This document shows, piece after piece, positions 23,357-37,620 of a stretch of 64,000 bases of DNA. The position numbers and the translations under genes were made by a program. This DNA comes from Warburgia ugandensis. Taxonomy: Eukaryota; Streptophyta; Magnoliopsida; Canellales; Canellaceae. The notes beneath the pieces were generated by a model. It had not been told where the DNA came from. It searched no databases and was given only the letters and a program-made list of their open reading frames with translations. Positions within the stretch are counted from its first letter, which is position 1; every line of letters starts with the position of its first letter. The stretch lies in contig CP141132.1 in assembly GCA_035236585.1 (NCBI GenBank), forward strand, positions 21,427,945 through 21,491,944, read 5' to 3'.

Positions 23357-26300
23357 TCTAATAATCCTAAATTGTGCACCAATTTTTTCCATTGGTGAAA
23401 ACAATGCTTTTCCTAAACTATGAAATTTTAATTTTTGGAAACTTAATAATTTGATAATGAGATCTCGATGGATGGATAAAGCTAAGAGGGAGCTTTCCAG
23501 TGATACCAATATGATGAAAAATAATGTTAAAGGTTTAAGTTGTAAGCAAAATAATATTTAACAACTAGGATGCTAGCCTCCTTTACTTAGTTCAATAGTT
23601 TTTTTCTTATGAGGAGACCATTGTTAGACAGTGTTTTTTAAGTGGGTTCCATAGATCATCTACGTCCCACCATAGTAGCCAAGCAACACTAGGACAATAG
23701 ATGCATTAGTAAAGATGAGTTAGAAAGTTTACATGTATTTAGAAAGGTGGTTGGTAGGAAGCGAGAATGTGTTTAAATGGAGACTAGATGTTAACTAATG
23801 GAAAACATTATGTATTTAAGGATGTGGTGGAAACAAATGAGGAAAGGGAAAATGACATTGGCTACCTTGTGTAGCAAGCTTGCTAGTAAAAAGATGTCGT
23901 ATGGTTGGTAGGAAAGAGGAAAGAAGTTTGGGAAAGGCTAGGACAATGACGCATTTAAGAAGATGGCTGATTGGAGTGGAGAGAGAATGTAGGAAAGAGT
24001 TGGGATATCTTGGCTAGGAGGAGACATCCTCAAAGCAACTGGCAAGATGTCAAGAGAGAAAGAGAAAGAGAGGCAAAGAGAAAGGACAAACGAGAGAAAG
24101 AGAGGAGAAGAAAGGTAAAACATCTAGCATCCATAGCAAATCATACCAGAGAAGAGAAAATGTGAGAGCAATGAAAAAAGCTCAAAAAAATTGATAGTTT
24201 TTACACATGTTTAATTGGCAAGGTATGTAACTCTATAACTACTAAGTTTTCAGCAATTTTCCAAAAGTTTTTGGATGATGTTCCCATCAGATATTAAGCA
24301 CATAAGATTGGTGAATATGGTGGCTGAGTTTTTATACCAACTGATAATTCATTAGTTTATGTAGCAACTTTTGGACTGTAATCAAGCAATTTTAAGAACA
24401 TTTAACATAGCCCATTTATGCTTATATGCATATCAAGAACTCCAAAGCACCATGGTTTATGATTGAGCTAAGGGTGTTCATGAGATTGAATTTCCATGCT
24501 TTTATATGCTCACTGCTAGAGATGTTTTTAGCATGAGATGGTGACTTGTTTGGCTGTTATTTTTGCTCAATTTTTGTGACTATTATTGGAAACTTGAAGC
24601 ATGAGTAGATGACTAAATTCAATATTAACTAGCACAAAAAATTGGTTAATAAAACATTAAAATTTCATGGGTTTTATTGGTGAAACTTCAGCTCAGTGAT
24701 TAGCATGTTTACTATTTTGAGCATGTTTTTCAAAAGTGTGTATACATTTATTCATTGGGAACTTAATGTCATGAGAATGATCAGTGTTTGAGCTTATGTT
24801 TCATGAAAAATTCTGTTAAAAAGAGGCTTAAAAAAGATGTTTTTATAATTAAGAGAGTGGTATTAAAATCAAGTTTTAAACTATGGCAAAGTGTTGACTG
24901 TTTTGCATGTTTTGTTTATGATTTTAGGTTGGATTTTCATCTTACTTTTTTAACATGTTAAATATCTATATTTTGTTTTGGTTTCACTTGACTTGAAATT
25001 CCATAAAAATAAATTTTTTGCAAAGGTTTTATGTGCATGATAATAATAGTTTAAATATGATTTTTTAGAAGGGATGAAAATATTTTTATTTTTATATTTT
25101 TGGATGAAAATCCTATAATATTGCTCAGTATTTTGGCTTGAAAACAATACTTGAGGATCATATTTTTGAGACTCTAAAGTTGAGCATGGACAATTAGCAA
25201 GTTTGTAAAGTTATTAAAAATGCAATTTTTAAGAGTCTTTAATAAGCTAATTCTGAGCATGCTTTTCAGCCTAAAAAATGGAAATTTTAGAGCATGATTT
25301 GAGATTATATGATGTCTAATTTCATGTATATGAGTATGCCTCAGAATTTGTGCTTTGAATATTAGTGTCAAAATAATATTTTGATCAATTATTTAACTTT
25401 GAGAATAAGATGTGAATATGAGATTGTTTTTCTCTATAATTTTCTTTGAAAAAGAGTTATTGTATTATCATGAATATGTTGAAAAGTGCATGAATGAGTT
25501 TTGCTAAGTTTTGTTAAATGTATGAGGACATAGTGATACCTAATATTTGAGATTTGAGATATGCAAGAGAGTTTAGTGTGAGCTATGCCAGGAGGTTGGT
25601 ATAGGTTGGTCACTTGGACTACAACCACTAAAAGTTGTAGGGTATCCATGCCCAAAGAGTGGCACTATTTTTCTCAAATAATGTGGTAAGAATAACCATC
25701 AGAGGTGATCATGATACCCTTTCAAGACATATCCCTAGGCCTTTGTGAGGATATGGTGGTAGTCCTTTTAGGATACTAAAGGGCACATGTTGCAGTAGGA
25801 TTGTACGTGACCATAGTTTAAATCCCATGAGATTTTTGTTTTTGATGATCTTGGTGAGTAAGATGGATGGTTCAATAGATGAACTTGAATTATGGATGAC
25901 TACTCGTGACCATATTAGCTAGCGTGCCAAAGAAAGGGTTAGAAATCCTTATAAGCACAAGAGTGTGCTGGATTTGATTAGTTTGATATCACTTTTTTAA
26001 ATGATTTTTGTGCATCTTAATTTTATTTAAAATAACAAGTTATTATTTATTCTCAATAGAGAAAGAGATATACAAATGCATGTGTGTGATTAGAGTGTGC
26101 TATGATACATTACATGAATAACTAAAAAGAATTTAGCTGTGTGATTTGTTGCATAAAAAAGATGACTTCAAAGCATATGAGTGCTTATGTGCTTCTGTGC
26201 TATAATTTTTTAATTTGTAGTTTTGTTTTATCTATTAAGTAAATACCCATATACTCAACCTACTAAAAACCCTGCAGATCAACAAGGAAAAGCTATGTGC

Positions 26301-26619
26301 TAAACTTGAGAGGAGTTTTAAGAGCTAAATCTTCAATGAAAAAGTGAGTCACTAGTTGATGATGTTGGTCATTATTTGCTTATTTTATGTTATTGATTAT
26401 TGATGTAATAAAGCACATTGTACTCCACCTTTTATTTTGGTAAAATTTTCAATTGTGATGGGTTGTGAATGATAAAACTCTAGAAATCCATATTTTTAAA
26501 TTAAATTGTGTTATGACTTAGATGTCAGTTTGTTTTGAAAGAATATCACTCAAGTATTTTTCTTGTTTATTACAATGAAATATAATAAAATTGTGTTTCA
26601 AAAACCTAGGGCTTTATCA
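23357..26619 (+). repeat. Element A 5' LTR (3263 bp)
   Basis: It begins TCTAATAATCCTAA (the 3' LTR has TGTAATAACCCTAA at 30742) and ends GGGCTTTATCA just before the primer-binding site. It is collinear with 30742-31659 plus 45651-48160 and, inverted, with 53840-57252. Short frames inside, such as the Lys/Glu/Arg-rich one at 23971-24165, come from purine-rich sequence and are not genes. Confidence 0.75.
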
Positions 26620-26620
26620 T

Positions 26621-26633
26621 TCGTATCAAAGCC
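26621..26633 (+). other. Element A primer-binding site (initiator tRNA-Met type)
   Basis: TCGTATCAAAGCC differs at two of 13 positions from the complement of the initiator tRNA-Met 3' end. It starts one base after the LTR end. Confidence 0.6.
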
Positions 26634-26899
26634 CAGGTTTGTGTCATCATAGCCAATTATCTTATAAAAAGTCTTGCATAATCAATAAAATAAGATATTT
26701 CCAATTCTAATGTTAGTAGGAAATCCTGTAGGGTCTATAGGTAGAAGACAAAACTTGCAATAGATTGCTTTGTCTTTAGAAACAGATGCCACAAAAAAGG
26801 AGTGTAGAAATGTGTTAGCATCCTACTTCTGGTTCTTCTAAACAGGGAACATAGTAGGTGATGCTATCCATGTCTTACTGCAATAACTAGGATAATACC

Positions 26900-29800
26900 T
26901 ACAAAATCAGCTATGGCAGCTCCCAATGAAGTGGCAGAAAGTTAGGGCAAAAATGCTAGTAGGAATGATAGCATGTTAGATAGATATGGCTGAAACATGG
27001 AAGTTTAATACTTAAAACTATAAATGTCTTTAAGAAAACAAAAGATAGTGATGGCTACTTTCATGCTAACTGGGGAAGCAGCATTCAAGTGGCAAATGTA
27101 GAGTGAACTTACTTTGAAGGATTCGAGGTTATCCTTTAGGAAGAATTTGGAACAGTCTTCTATAATAAATAGTCACCTCACATTAGAAGATAAAAAGAGG
27201 AGTTCTTGAGTCTAGACCAAGGTGATACAACTATAATACAATATGAAAATAGTTTACTAAACTTAAGAGACTTAAGAGATTCACTCCTATTTTATGCACC
27301 TCCGATGATAGAGCCACTAAAAAGTTTGTCGATTATGTGAAACCCATGTAAAGGTGATGGACTTTGCATTGCTTGTTCTTGGGCCCACTTTGACCACCTT
27401 TGGCTCCTCTATCCATTGCTAGTCTTAAAGATGATCTTGACCTTTGATCTCACTTTGGATTAATGATTATTTGGCTTTGATTCTATCTTTTAATCTTGAT
27501 CTTCCATTTTCTTCTCGATTGATCTCAGCCGTGTGATCATCATCTCACTTCCTATTAAAATTTAAAGACTCTAATTAAAACTTAGAAAAATATGGTTAAA
27601 TAATCACATACTTACATTAGATGAGCCTTTGGACTTACAATATATCAAAATTTTGAGTAATTAGGTAAAATATGCACGCATTACAAATTTTGTTAAAAAC
27701 CCTAGTTTGCCCCTAAGAAGTAAAGTTCTTAGTGTGCAGCACACTACCAAGACTAAATCCATTGAGATTGCTTTTGTTTTCAAAAATGATACAAGTAAGG
27801 AAAGGAATGTGAAGGCTACTGGATGATTTGGGAAGAAGAGGCCCATGTAGTCCTTAGGGTCTCATCTACAAAAAAAGCACCAATTTGGTAACTAAGGGAA
27901 GACAAATGGATATGATCTAATTCTCTTGAATAGGACAGACTTTAATGTCATCCTAGAGATGGATTGGGTGGCATTACATTAGGCAATAGTAGACTATGAG
28001 TAAGAATAAAGATACTTTTGATATTCCTAGAGAGGTGACAATTGTTTCAAGGAAGAAGAGATTTTGAAAGAGTATATATTATTTCTGCTTTGAAGGGTAG
28101 ACACATTGTGAAAGGATGTTATGCTTTTTGGCCAAAGTGGAGGTCGTAGAGGTTGAAAGGTGGAAGTGGTTAGGGAATTTTTAGAAGTATTTCTTCAGGA
28201 TCTACTAGGATTACCACCCAAAAGGGAAATAGATTTCACCATTGAGCTAATAGGTAGCACAGCTCCCATCTCCAAGGCACCATATAGAATGTGTCTAGCA
28301 GAACTTAAAGAATTGAAGAGTTAGTTACCAAAACTTTTAAATAAAGGATTCATCAGGCATAGTGTATCACCATGGTGAGCATAGTCTTTTTTCTCATGAA
28401 GAAGGATGGGTCAATGAGTCTTTGCTTTGACTATCAAATGCTTAATGGAGTTATGATAAAGAACAAGTGTCCTTTATCCCAAATAAATGGCCTATTCAAT
28501 TAGCTTCAAGTGACCAAAGTAATTTTTTAGATCGACTTAAGGTTCGGGAACCATAGTTGAGGATCAAGGAGGAAGATATTTTGAAGACAATATTTGGGGC
28601 TATATATGGGTATTAGGAATCAAGGTGACATTGTTTGGGCCTACCAATGCTCCAGCTGCTTTTATGGATTTCATGAATAGGGTATTTACATCATATCTTG
28701 ATAAATTTGTGACTATAATTGTGGATGACAGCATAGTTGACTCAAAGACTCTAGAGGAGGATCATGAGCATTTATGAGTGGCACTGGATACACTTAGAAC
28801 CCATCAATTATATGCTAAACTTAGTAAGTGTGATTTTTGGTATGAGGAAGTTAATTTCCTAGGTATTGTAGTCCAATAGATTCATTGAGTGATTCTCACT
28901 CAATGCCTTATTATTGACTAAGTTGACTAGGAAAGATTCGGGATTCATCTAGGATAATATGTGTAAAGCAAGCTTCCAGGAATTGAAAAGGAAGTTGATC
29001 ACTGCACCAGTTCTTACCTTACCATCGAGTAGTAGAGGTTTCATGGTGTATAGTGATGTCTCAAGTCATGGTTTAGGATGTGTATTGATACAAACAAGAA
29101 AAGTGATTGCCTATGCTTCATGACAATTTAAAAAGAACATAAGGCAAAGAAGGTGGATTAAGTACTTGAAGATTATAATTTCTCCATTGAGTATCATTCT
29201 AGAAAGATACAAAATATGAGTGCATGTATGATGTCCCAGAGATGGAAGTTGTTGCATGAGATAATTGAGTGTAAACTAGGAATGTGATATGAGGACAATG
29301 AGTCATTCATAGCAAACTTGACTGTAAGGTCTACTACTATGGAGAAAGTTCTTCCAATGTAGAAGGGCAATGAGGAGACACAAGAGCACTAGCTAGGAAA
29401 CTAGGTTTCACACTTGAGATGTATGGTAGTGCTAGGATGTAAGGAAGGTCGGTAGTTCCATTGAGTGCTGAATTGAGACAGGAAATTCTCAAGGAAGCAC
29501 ATTGGTTGTAGCATACCATTCATCCTGGCGGGACAAAGATTTACTAAGATCTTAAAAGCAATTCTGAAGGAGTTATATGAAAAAGTATGAGGGACAGTTT
29601 GTGGAGCAATGTTTGACATGTCAGTAAGTCAAGGTCGAGCATCAGAGACTGGTGGCACTTGCACAGCCCCTTGAGCTTCCTGAGTAAAAGTGGGATCACA
29701 TCACATAGATTTCATAGTGGGATTTCCTAGAACATCTAGAGGACATGACATGATATGGGTAATTGTACATCTGCTAACGAAATCTTCACACTTTCTTCCA

Positions 29801-30540
29801 ATTTAATAGTACCGACTGTGTCTATGAAATTATAAGTTTACATGGTATACTTGTAACCATTACCTCTAATAGAGATAGCCGATTTACCTCATAGTTTTGG
29901 AGGTGTATACAGGATTTGCTAAGCTTGGTTTTGAGTTTCAGTACAACATTTCATCCACTAACAAGTGGTCAATTTGAGAGGATCATTCAGACTCTAAAGG
30001 ACATGATGAGAGTGTGTGTTATTGAATGGAAGAGTAATTGGAATGGGAGTTTACCATTAAGTGAATTTATATATAATAATAGTTTTCACTCAAGCATCAA
30101 AGTGGTTTCATATGAGGCTATGTATTGGAGACCTTGTTGATTACCCACTTGCTAGAGTGATATTGGAGAGATCAAAATTATACAGTCTGAATTGGTGGAA
30201 CAATCTGCCAACAAGGTGAAGATTATTTGAAAGATACTCCTTGTAGAGGAGACTGAAAAGTTATATTGATAGGAGGAATGGAGACTTGGAGTTTGAAGTT
30301 AGTGACTAAGTTTTTTTGAAGGGAGTCATGAGGTTTGGCATGAAAGGAAAGCTAAGTCCTTGATTTATTGGTCTCTTTCAGATTCTAGACTAGATTGGTT
30401 TAGTGGCTTATCAATTGGCCCCTATAGCTATAGTTATTAGAATTTCATAATGTTTTCCATATTTCCATGCTGCATAGGTGCATCTTGACTCTTCACATGT
30501 GCATGAGTATCATATGGAAACTAGATTTGATAGTTGAAAT
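26900..30540 (+). pseudogene. Element A gag-pol relic
   Basis: The order is gag, protease, reverse transcriptase, RNase H, integrase, as in Ty3/gypsy. Gag traces are ATFMLTGEAAFKWQ (about 27056) and EFLSLDQGDTTIIQYENSL (about 27201). Protease is recalled by TDFNVILEMDWVA (about 27939). RT pieces are [20 protein letters not shown] (about 28177), FGPTNAPAAFMDFMNRVF (about 28637) and VDDSIVDS, where the usual YxDD box is altered (about 28723). RNase H shows FMVYSDVSSHGLGCVLIQ (about 29040). Integrase shows HTIHPGGTKIY (about 29518) and IIQTLKDMMRVCVIEWKSNW (about 29982). Many stops and frame shifts occur, and a gap follows the RT near 28890. No product is expected. Confidence 0.8.
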
Positions 30541-30741
30541 GAAACTCGTTTGAATTTTGGATATGAAAGAATGAAAGCTGAAAAATAAAGTGATTCCTCT
30601 TGTAAAGGCCCTCAAGCAAGAAATTAAATTGAAGAGGTGACATGGGAGCTAGAATCCAAAATGAAAGAGAAACATTTAGAATTATTTGTAACTGAAGTTT
30701 ACAAGAATTTTGATAATGAAATTCCTTGAATGGGGTAATAA

Positions 30742-31659
30742 TGTAATAACCCTAAAATGTTGCTCATTTACCATTAGTGAAAATTAAGACTTCTTTCCTA
30801 AACTATGAAAAGTGGATTTATGGAAACTTAATAATTTGATAATGACATCTCAGTGGGTGGATAAAGCTCTAAGGGAGCTTTCTAACGATACCAAGATGAT
30901 GAAAATCTGATCCTGGAAATTTGAGTGATGAGTAAAACAATATTTAACATTAATAATGAGAGCCCCTTTTTTAGTTGAATTTTTTTTTTTCATTTTATGA
31001 TGAGGCCACTACTAGACCTTTTTTTAAGTGGGGTCCATACATCATCTAACATCTGACATGGTAGCCAAGCAACACTAGGACATTAGATATACTAGTAATG
31101 GTGAGTTAGGACATTGACATGTATTTAGAAAAGTAGCTAGTAGAAAGTGGGAACGTGTTTAAAATTAAGGCTTTCTAACAATACCAAGATGATGAAAATC
31201 TGATGATGGAGATTTGAGCAATGAGTAAAACAATATTTCACATTGATAATGATAGCCCCTTTATTTAGTTCAATTATTTTTCATTTTATGATGAGGCCAC
31301 TACTAGACCTTTTTTTTAGTGGGGTCCATACATCATCTAACATCTAAAAATGGCAGCCAAGCAACAATAGGATGTTAGATGTACTAGTAATGATGAGTTA
31401 GGATGTTGACATCAATTTAGAAAGGTGGCTAGTAGGAAGTGGGAACATGTTTAAAATGGAGGGCTCATGTTAAATAGTGGAAAACATTATGTATTTAGGA
31501 ATGTGGTGGGAACCAACTAGGAAAGGGAAAAAGACATTGGCTACGTTGGGCAGCATCCTTGCTAATAAGAAGACATTGTATGGCTATTCAAAATGCGAAA
31601 GATGTTTGGAAAAGTCTAGAATAGTGATGCATTTAAGGTGACTAATTGGAGTGGAGAGA
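30742..31659 (+). repeat. Element A 3' LTR, first part
   Basis: Starts TGTAATAACCCTAA after the tract ending GGGGTAATAA and matches the 5' LTR from 23357 to about 23986. It breaks after GGAGTGGAGAGA, where complex B begins. Confidence 0.75.
30877..31457. repeat. 293-bp tandem duplication inside the 3' LTR
   Basis: The block starting GCTTTCTAAC at 30877 recurs at 31170 and covers the same LTR segment twice. The 5' LTR has it once (about 23492-23780), so the duplication arose after or during insertion. Confidence 0.75.
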
Positions 31660-34600
31660 TGTAATACCGCTGATTTTTTAAATCCATTTCATGCAAATTT
31701 TGACCTATTTTAAATGAAATGTGAATTTGGATTTCCATGTTTTCGAACTTGTGGAAATGAATTTTTGAAAGATACCTAATTGACTCTCGACACCTCAAAA
31801 TTTGAAATGTACGTGACAACTTTCCAATGATACTAAGAATATGCAAAATGGAGATAGTGGACCTAAAAACCACAAATTTCACTAATGGAGCAAGGGCATG
31901 AAATTGATAATGACACGCCTTCCACTTAGCCCTAATTGATGACTCACAGGAGGAGCTCAACACATGGGGGTCAACTATGACATCCCAGGTTTTTCCACAA
32001 CACTTTCTATAAAAATCTTTCATTTGTGGGACCCCAAGTTGAAAACTATTTAAAAACCAAACAGCAGAAAACAAGTTCAATAAGAAGACCTTAAAAAAAA
32101 TCCCAAGTGTCATTTTTTTTCTATAAAAACAAGGATTTTCAGAGGAATGAATATCACATTCCTACCAAAAATCTAACAAAGTCTCCCTTATAATTTGGAC
32201 CCAGTGCATTTAACGCATGTAATGTGATAACCTGATAAACACAATATATGCTCAAAATAATTACAGAGACTCCATCACCCTCCAAAATCCATCCACACAC
32301 TTATGTCTATTTAAATTTAAATAAACAGAGACATTTTTTGCAGTGCAAAAGGCTAAGACTAAAAATGACATCGCAAGACCACTCCACACCAATCATAGCC
32401 ACATCTCTATAACTCAATTTACATATCCATGTGTAAATAAAGCAAAGTCATATTAGTGTACATCACATCAATTTATTAAATTGTAACCATATTGCAAACT
32501 TGATTTTTATACCCATCATGTTCTTCTCCTTAAATATCTATAGCTATCTTCTGCTCCCTTTTCTCTGTCCTATTTCTCCAAACCTAAGACATTGTAAACA
32601 ACTTACAATGTTTAAGCAAGCTTATGCTTGTATAGGTAGTTTCATCATTGAAAACATAAGTTTATACCATTTGAAATTGAAAAAAAGGGACATACAATCG
32701 CACATTATGCAATTTAATAAAATATAATGCAAAATGAGTAATATCATGAACTCTAAAATCTCAATCATGATTTACAAATTGGTGTCATGCCAAACCAATT
32801 CAATCATCAGTTTCCAATAATAACCTTTGAAAAGCATTTTACAAAATATAAAAGATCACCACAACTCATGGTATGCATTATCTCATAATATACTCATTCA
32901 AAACTGTATAGTGAACCATCATCAAAACCAATAGATGAAAAGCATTTAAATCATATAATGCTTTGGTGAAATCAATGTGTCTCAATAAACACATACCTAT
33001 TAATATATCCATCAAAATCTCCTCGAGGTCTCACAAGTGTAGAAAACGCTAAAAATCCAGCCATCTACCATTGGTCATGAGTACTCATTATAAACTTGAA
33101 ATATTAGGGTGCCATGCACCTGTGCTATCACACAACATACATATGAATCTGAAAATAATGGACCCGCTGTGTGATAGACAAGAACCAATCAAAGCCGTGG
33201 CTATCCTGCCGATACCAAGCAGATAGACTCCCTGCACTATAAGAGTTCCCCATAATAGACATCTTATAGCTTGGCGCCCCACTTGGGACTGTCCACCAAG
33301 ACCGACCAGGGTCGTCAGGCACCCTTTTTCGCAGCTAGGTGTCCAATACACATAACAATTTCAGAAGGAGGATGATCAGTCCTCAATCTTCCTAAAACAG
33401 TGTTCATTGACTCTAATATGTTTATCATAACATAATAATACTAGGCATTATCACATGTCACTATAACTGATAAAACCATATAATTTCATGCATTGTTGAA
33501 ATAATGCAAATTCAAATTTCATGATGCGATATAACCATGTAAAGCCCACCTCAACAGGGGTTGAGTTTGAGGATTTCACACTGTCCTTATGTTTCGTAAA
33601 TAAATCACAATTTTCATGTATTTTGCAAATACATTTTCATATAATAGGTTTCCAATCGTAAAATGAATAAACATTGCATTTCAGAATTAACACTTTGCAT
33701 GAAAAACAAATATGTTAACTGCATAATTCAAAAATCTCAAAATCCCAATCTCTATCCCTTTCAAACATGATAAAGTAGAAATCAATGGTTCTCAGGTCTC
33801 ATAAAAGTATATTGATGTTAAAACTACCTACCTCCCTTGTCATGCTCCTCAATTTAAATATATCCATTCTTATCAATTCATCGATCAACTTGTCGATATT
33901 TCAAATTCCTTATCAATATCAAGTTATATAAACCATTACAAAAGGAATCCATTCTAGCCCTAATTTGACAGTTCAAATAACTTGTTAGTCATGGAACCAT
34001 TAAGTTTTATACAATTCCTCAATCCTCACTATATGATCTCAGGTACTTATGTTGTTGGTCTATTTTCCCATATCATGGATCATCTAAGGCCATTAGGGTT
34101 ATAATCAGTCATTCACTAATGACTTATCACTGACTAGATGTGAGGAATAGTGTTAGATCACCTTTTAATCGGTTGTTCATTCCTTAAATTGGTGATCCAT
34201 CAGCTAGAAGTGGTCAAATCTTGATCTCACCATGTTATTAAACATTTGAGCTAATGAATTAATGAAAATCAGCTCATCTTATGTAAATTTAAGGTCTAGG
34301 AATGCAATGGCATCATCTGATTGCCTATCAAGTATCACCAAGCTCTTATTCCTCTATTGTCCGATGTAATGGTTAAGATTATACTTTAAATTTCAATATA
34401 GATCTTCAATTTGTTCTATATCCTAGTGAATTCCATGCTCCAAAACTCATCTATGGCATCAGATCATCGATTAGACGTCAAGAAATCACTGTGTGAATAG
34501 TGACCAATTGAACGGCTGAGATAATTCAATCGATTTTCAACTTGGATTGGCAATCTCAGTTTTATTTGGCTTACACTAGGCACCTAATTACCTATCCCTA

Positions 34601-35261
34601 AGTTTTGATTTGAAAATGGAAGGTTCGATTGTCATAAAAACCTAGATATATCATAAACAATGCGGATTTTGCAAAATACATCAAATCACGAGTTGGGTTT
34701 TGTGGATCTTACCTTTTGACTGCATTTTCGTGTGTTTTCCACCCTTGAATTTACTAGATCGGTTCTGATCCATTGTGAAACTCTCCAACCCTAGGTGTGC
34801 ATACTGTTTGTCTCCATTTAACAGTCAAGATCACCCCAAATTCTCGATCCACCTTGGAGGTTTTGATTGTCTCTCTGAGTTGAGGGGATTGATTAGCTCG
34901 GATCAATGATTCAAGCCGTCATTCTTCTTTAGTGACTCTACAAAAATCAGGCACCCTAACTTCCCTTTTTTTCCTGCTCGCTGGTGTGATAGATTTTCTC
35001 GGTGAGCTCTCCCTCCGCTTTCTTCTTTCTCTCCTCCTCTTCCCTCTCTCTTTTTCCTTTCCTTCCTCTTCTTCTCCCTTCCCATTAGGTTTTCTTCTTC
35101 TTCTTCTTCTTTTTCCCCATTCCTTCAGGTTTTGGGAAGAGCAGACCCAACAACACGTCAGGTTCCTGTAAGTGTGTGTGTGGGGGGGTGCCTGTACTAA
35201 ATATGGCTCCCTCCGTTAAAACCCTTTTCGTTTGTTTTTTTTTTTTCCGTGGGATGTTACA
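31660..35261 (-). repeat. Element B LTR (about 3.6 kb), minus orientation
   Basis: On the minus strand it starts TGTAACATCCCACGG at 35261 and ends GCGGTATTACA at 31660. A purine-rich tract and ATTTTGAGGACAAAATTCC lie just outside (35262-35300), as expected next to a Ty3/gypsy 3' LTR. Its inverted partner is at 39361-41345. The frames at 31616-32113 and 34932-35171 are LTR by-products. Confidence 0.72.
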
Positions 35262-35828
35262 TTCTTACCTCCTTATAGGAATTTTGTCCTCAAAATTCTT
35301 TCCATGTTATTCTTCAAATAATGCCTAAACATCCTCATATCCCAAGATCCACATATCATACCAAAAATTTCTAGAATCAACATCTATAAATAGACAATTT
35401 CACATCATGTCATCTCCTCATATTTCAATTTACATATAAATCACTAAATGGTAAACAATTTTATATCAAACAACTCATAATTCAATTAGAACACATCATC
35501 ACCACATATAAGGAAATTAAAATGAACCAAATTCTCATCTAAGGGTTAATTATTTGTATACAACTTTTGTATTGGTAAAATCACGATATCAATAAAAATC
35601 GATGCATCTCAGCTCATATATCAATAAATCTACTCCAAGTCTATACCAGAGTGCATTAGCTAATCAATAGATAACCATTTGCCAAATCAAAACTAGAACA
35701 TATAGGTCACAACAGGCAATCTTGTGCCAGTCAAAACCAATCAATAGTACAATCATATTGCAAGCACTTAGAAGCATGCAACCTAGAAGCTTGTAGCTTA
35801 GAAGCCTACTTGTGCCTCTCGCACCCGC

Positions 35829-35895
35829 CCTCATTAGCTGCCCTCTTAGGCCGACCTCATCAGCTGCCCTCTTAGGCTGCCCTCATCAGCTACTC
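35829..35895. repeat. 26-bp minisatellite, about 2.6 units
   Basis: CCTCATCAGCTGCCCTCTTA with small variants repeats three times, the third partial. It is more GC-rich than its surroundings. Confidence 0.8.
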
Positions 35896-36369
35896 ACAAG
35901 TATAGACTGTAAATCAAATTATGAATGCCTATAAGAGAATAATCTCATATAATATTATACATCACTATCATATCCCTCATTTAGTGAAAAATCAAGCTTA
36001 TATATGTAATGTAAAAGAAAACTGCCATTATATCACTACTATCTTGGTGAACTCAATTACTCATCAATAGCAATTCACAAGACTACAGAAACTATGAACC
36101 TCAGTCAACAATTTGGCTAATCTCAGCCCATCACAGTCTCAATAAGAGCCTATCTTTTCATTCAAGGTATCGTAGTCAAAGAAATTCACCTATTTCAATA
36201 TAACCAACATTGACAGATATTCATAAACAAGTAATGAGTTGATAAGATACTCAAAACAATGCACATGAATTTTTGGCAATCCTCACTACCATGGAGTATT
36301 TAAGAACATCATTCACTAACCTAATCATGATTCATCTACGTAAACAATTGAAGATTTTAGCCCATTATA

Positions 36370-37620
36370 TCCATACATTCTGTTAATGTATTACTTCCAC
36401 CAGTTGGTACCATCTCGACTCCTAATAATCATAACGAGTCTTAAAAATAGTCTTATAGACATCTCCCGCACAATCCTCGACTAGTGATAACCAGACCTCA
36501 ATTCAATATCCAAATTAGCATGCATCATCGAGAGTTGACCAAGTGGATCATCAATCCACAATAGAAATAATTGGTTCTCCACTGTAGCATTATCAAATAA
36601 ACAACAATTTGCTCATAGCAATAAAGATCTGTCTCTCTTCTCATGGAGAAGACTAATGCACTTTATGAAGACCCACTATGTCTATTAAGATTCTTATAGA
36701 AAGCTCATATAGTTTGAACTATGCCAGCTTAGTTGGAAACATCCCACATGGCATTCTGGGTAAGTAATGATATACCTAATACCGAATCAACATCAAAATC
36801 AATTTCTTGCGTCAAAATCATGAAAACTCCTTAGGCAAAACTGTGAACTCTTGCACATCATTTCTATTTTCTGTCATCCATTATCACACCAACGAGGGCT
36901 TGGCACCTCAGGAAATACCTCATTGCCTTCAAGGCAGAATTAGCACAACCTTAGTGATGCCTTTTCTTACACAAGTGAGGTCAATAGCTATCCAGGTATG
37001 CTAGAATTAACCCTCTTCTTGTATCAATCAACTATCTTCAAATAAATAGAATCCATCCCAAGGTAATATTATAATCAATCACATCGAGTAGGATGAAATT
37101 AACATCCATCTCCTTGCTCATTATTTGCACTAATAGTCCTTAAGCATACTTAAAAGTTTTCATAACTTTTTCGCTAGTGTCATAACATCCAATCCCAAAT
37201 ATTGTTATATATATATATATATATAGGTATATTCATCAGGACACCAACACATAAAATGCAAGAATAGCTGGATCCTAGCTCAAGGAGGATCCTAACATTG
37301 CTCACCTATAATCAATAAAATATTTTTCCCATTGCCCAATTAGAGGTCTGTGCTAGCCTCCAAGTAATAGCAGAAACTTATCATTGCTAATGTGGGGTCA
37401 TCTCTGCCCTGTATCCAATGTCAAACTATCCGACTTGCTGTCCTCTGAGACAGTCTCTAAGGAAATGCATTAACTCACCATAGTTAAGCATCTAAAGGAC
37501 TGTCATTGTAATGGTGGCTATTAATACTATTGCTGCTATTGTAGCTGTTTAATAACTCTAGGACATACTGACTAGGTACATGTCCTTGCAAGTAACACAC
37601 CTCTTCAACGTATGAACTAG
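36370..37620 (-). pseudogene. Element B protease-RT relic
   Basis: On the minus strand, around 37100-37030, the words VNFILLDVIDYNIT and LGWI recall the Ty3/gypsy protease-RT linker. Around 36500-36390, LDIELRSGYH followed by a stop, RIVREM and a shifted R-Y-D-Y recall the reverse-transcriptase palm before the catalytic box. A knuckle-like CYLQGHV word lies near 37590. Everything is interrupted by stops and shifts, and no single frame exceeds these short motifs. The retroelement assignment is firm from context. The exact domain limits are not. Confidence 0.5.

Noticed and set aside
31616..32113. 165-codon minus-strand frame
   Set aside because: It crosses the junction between the A LTR and complex B and has no domain. 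Likely a chance frame in LTR sequence.
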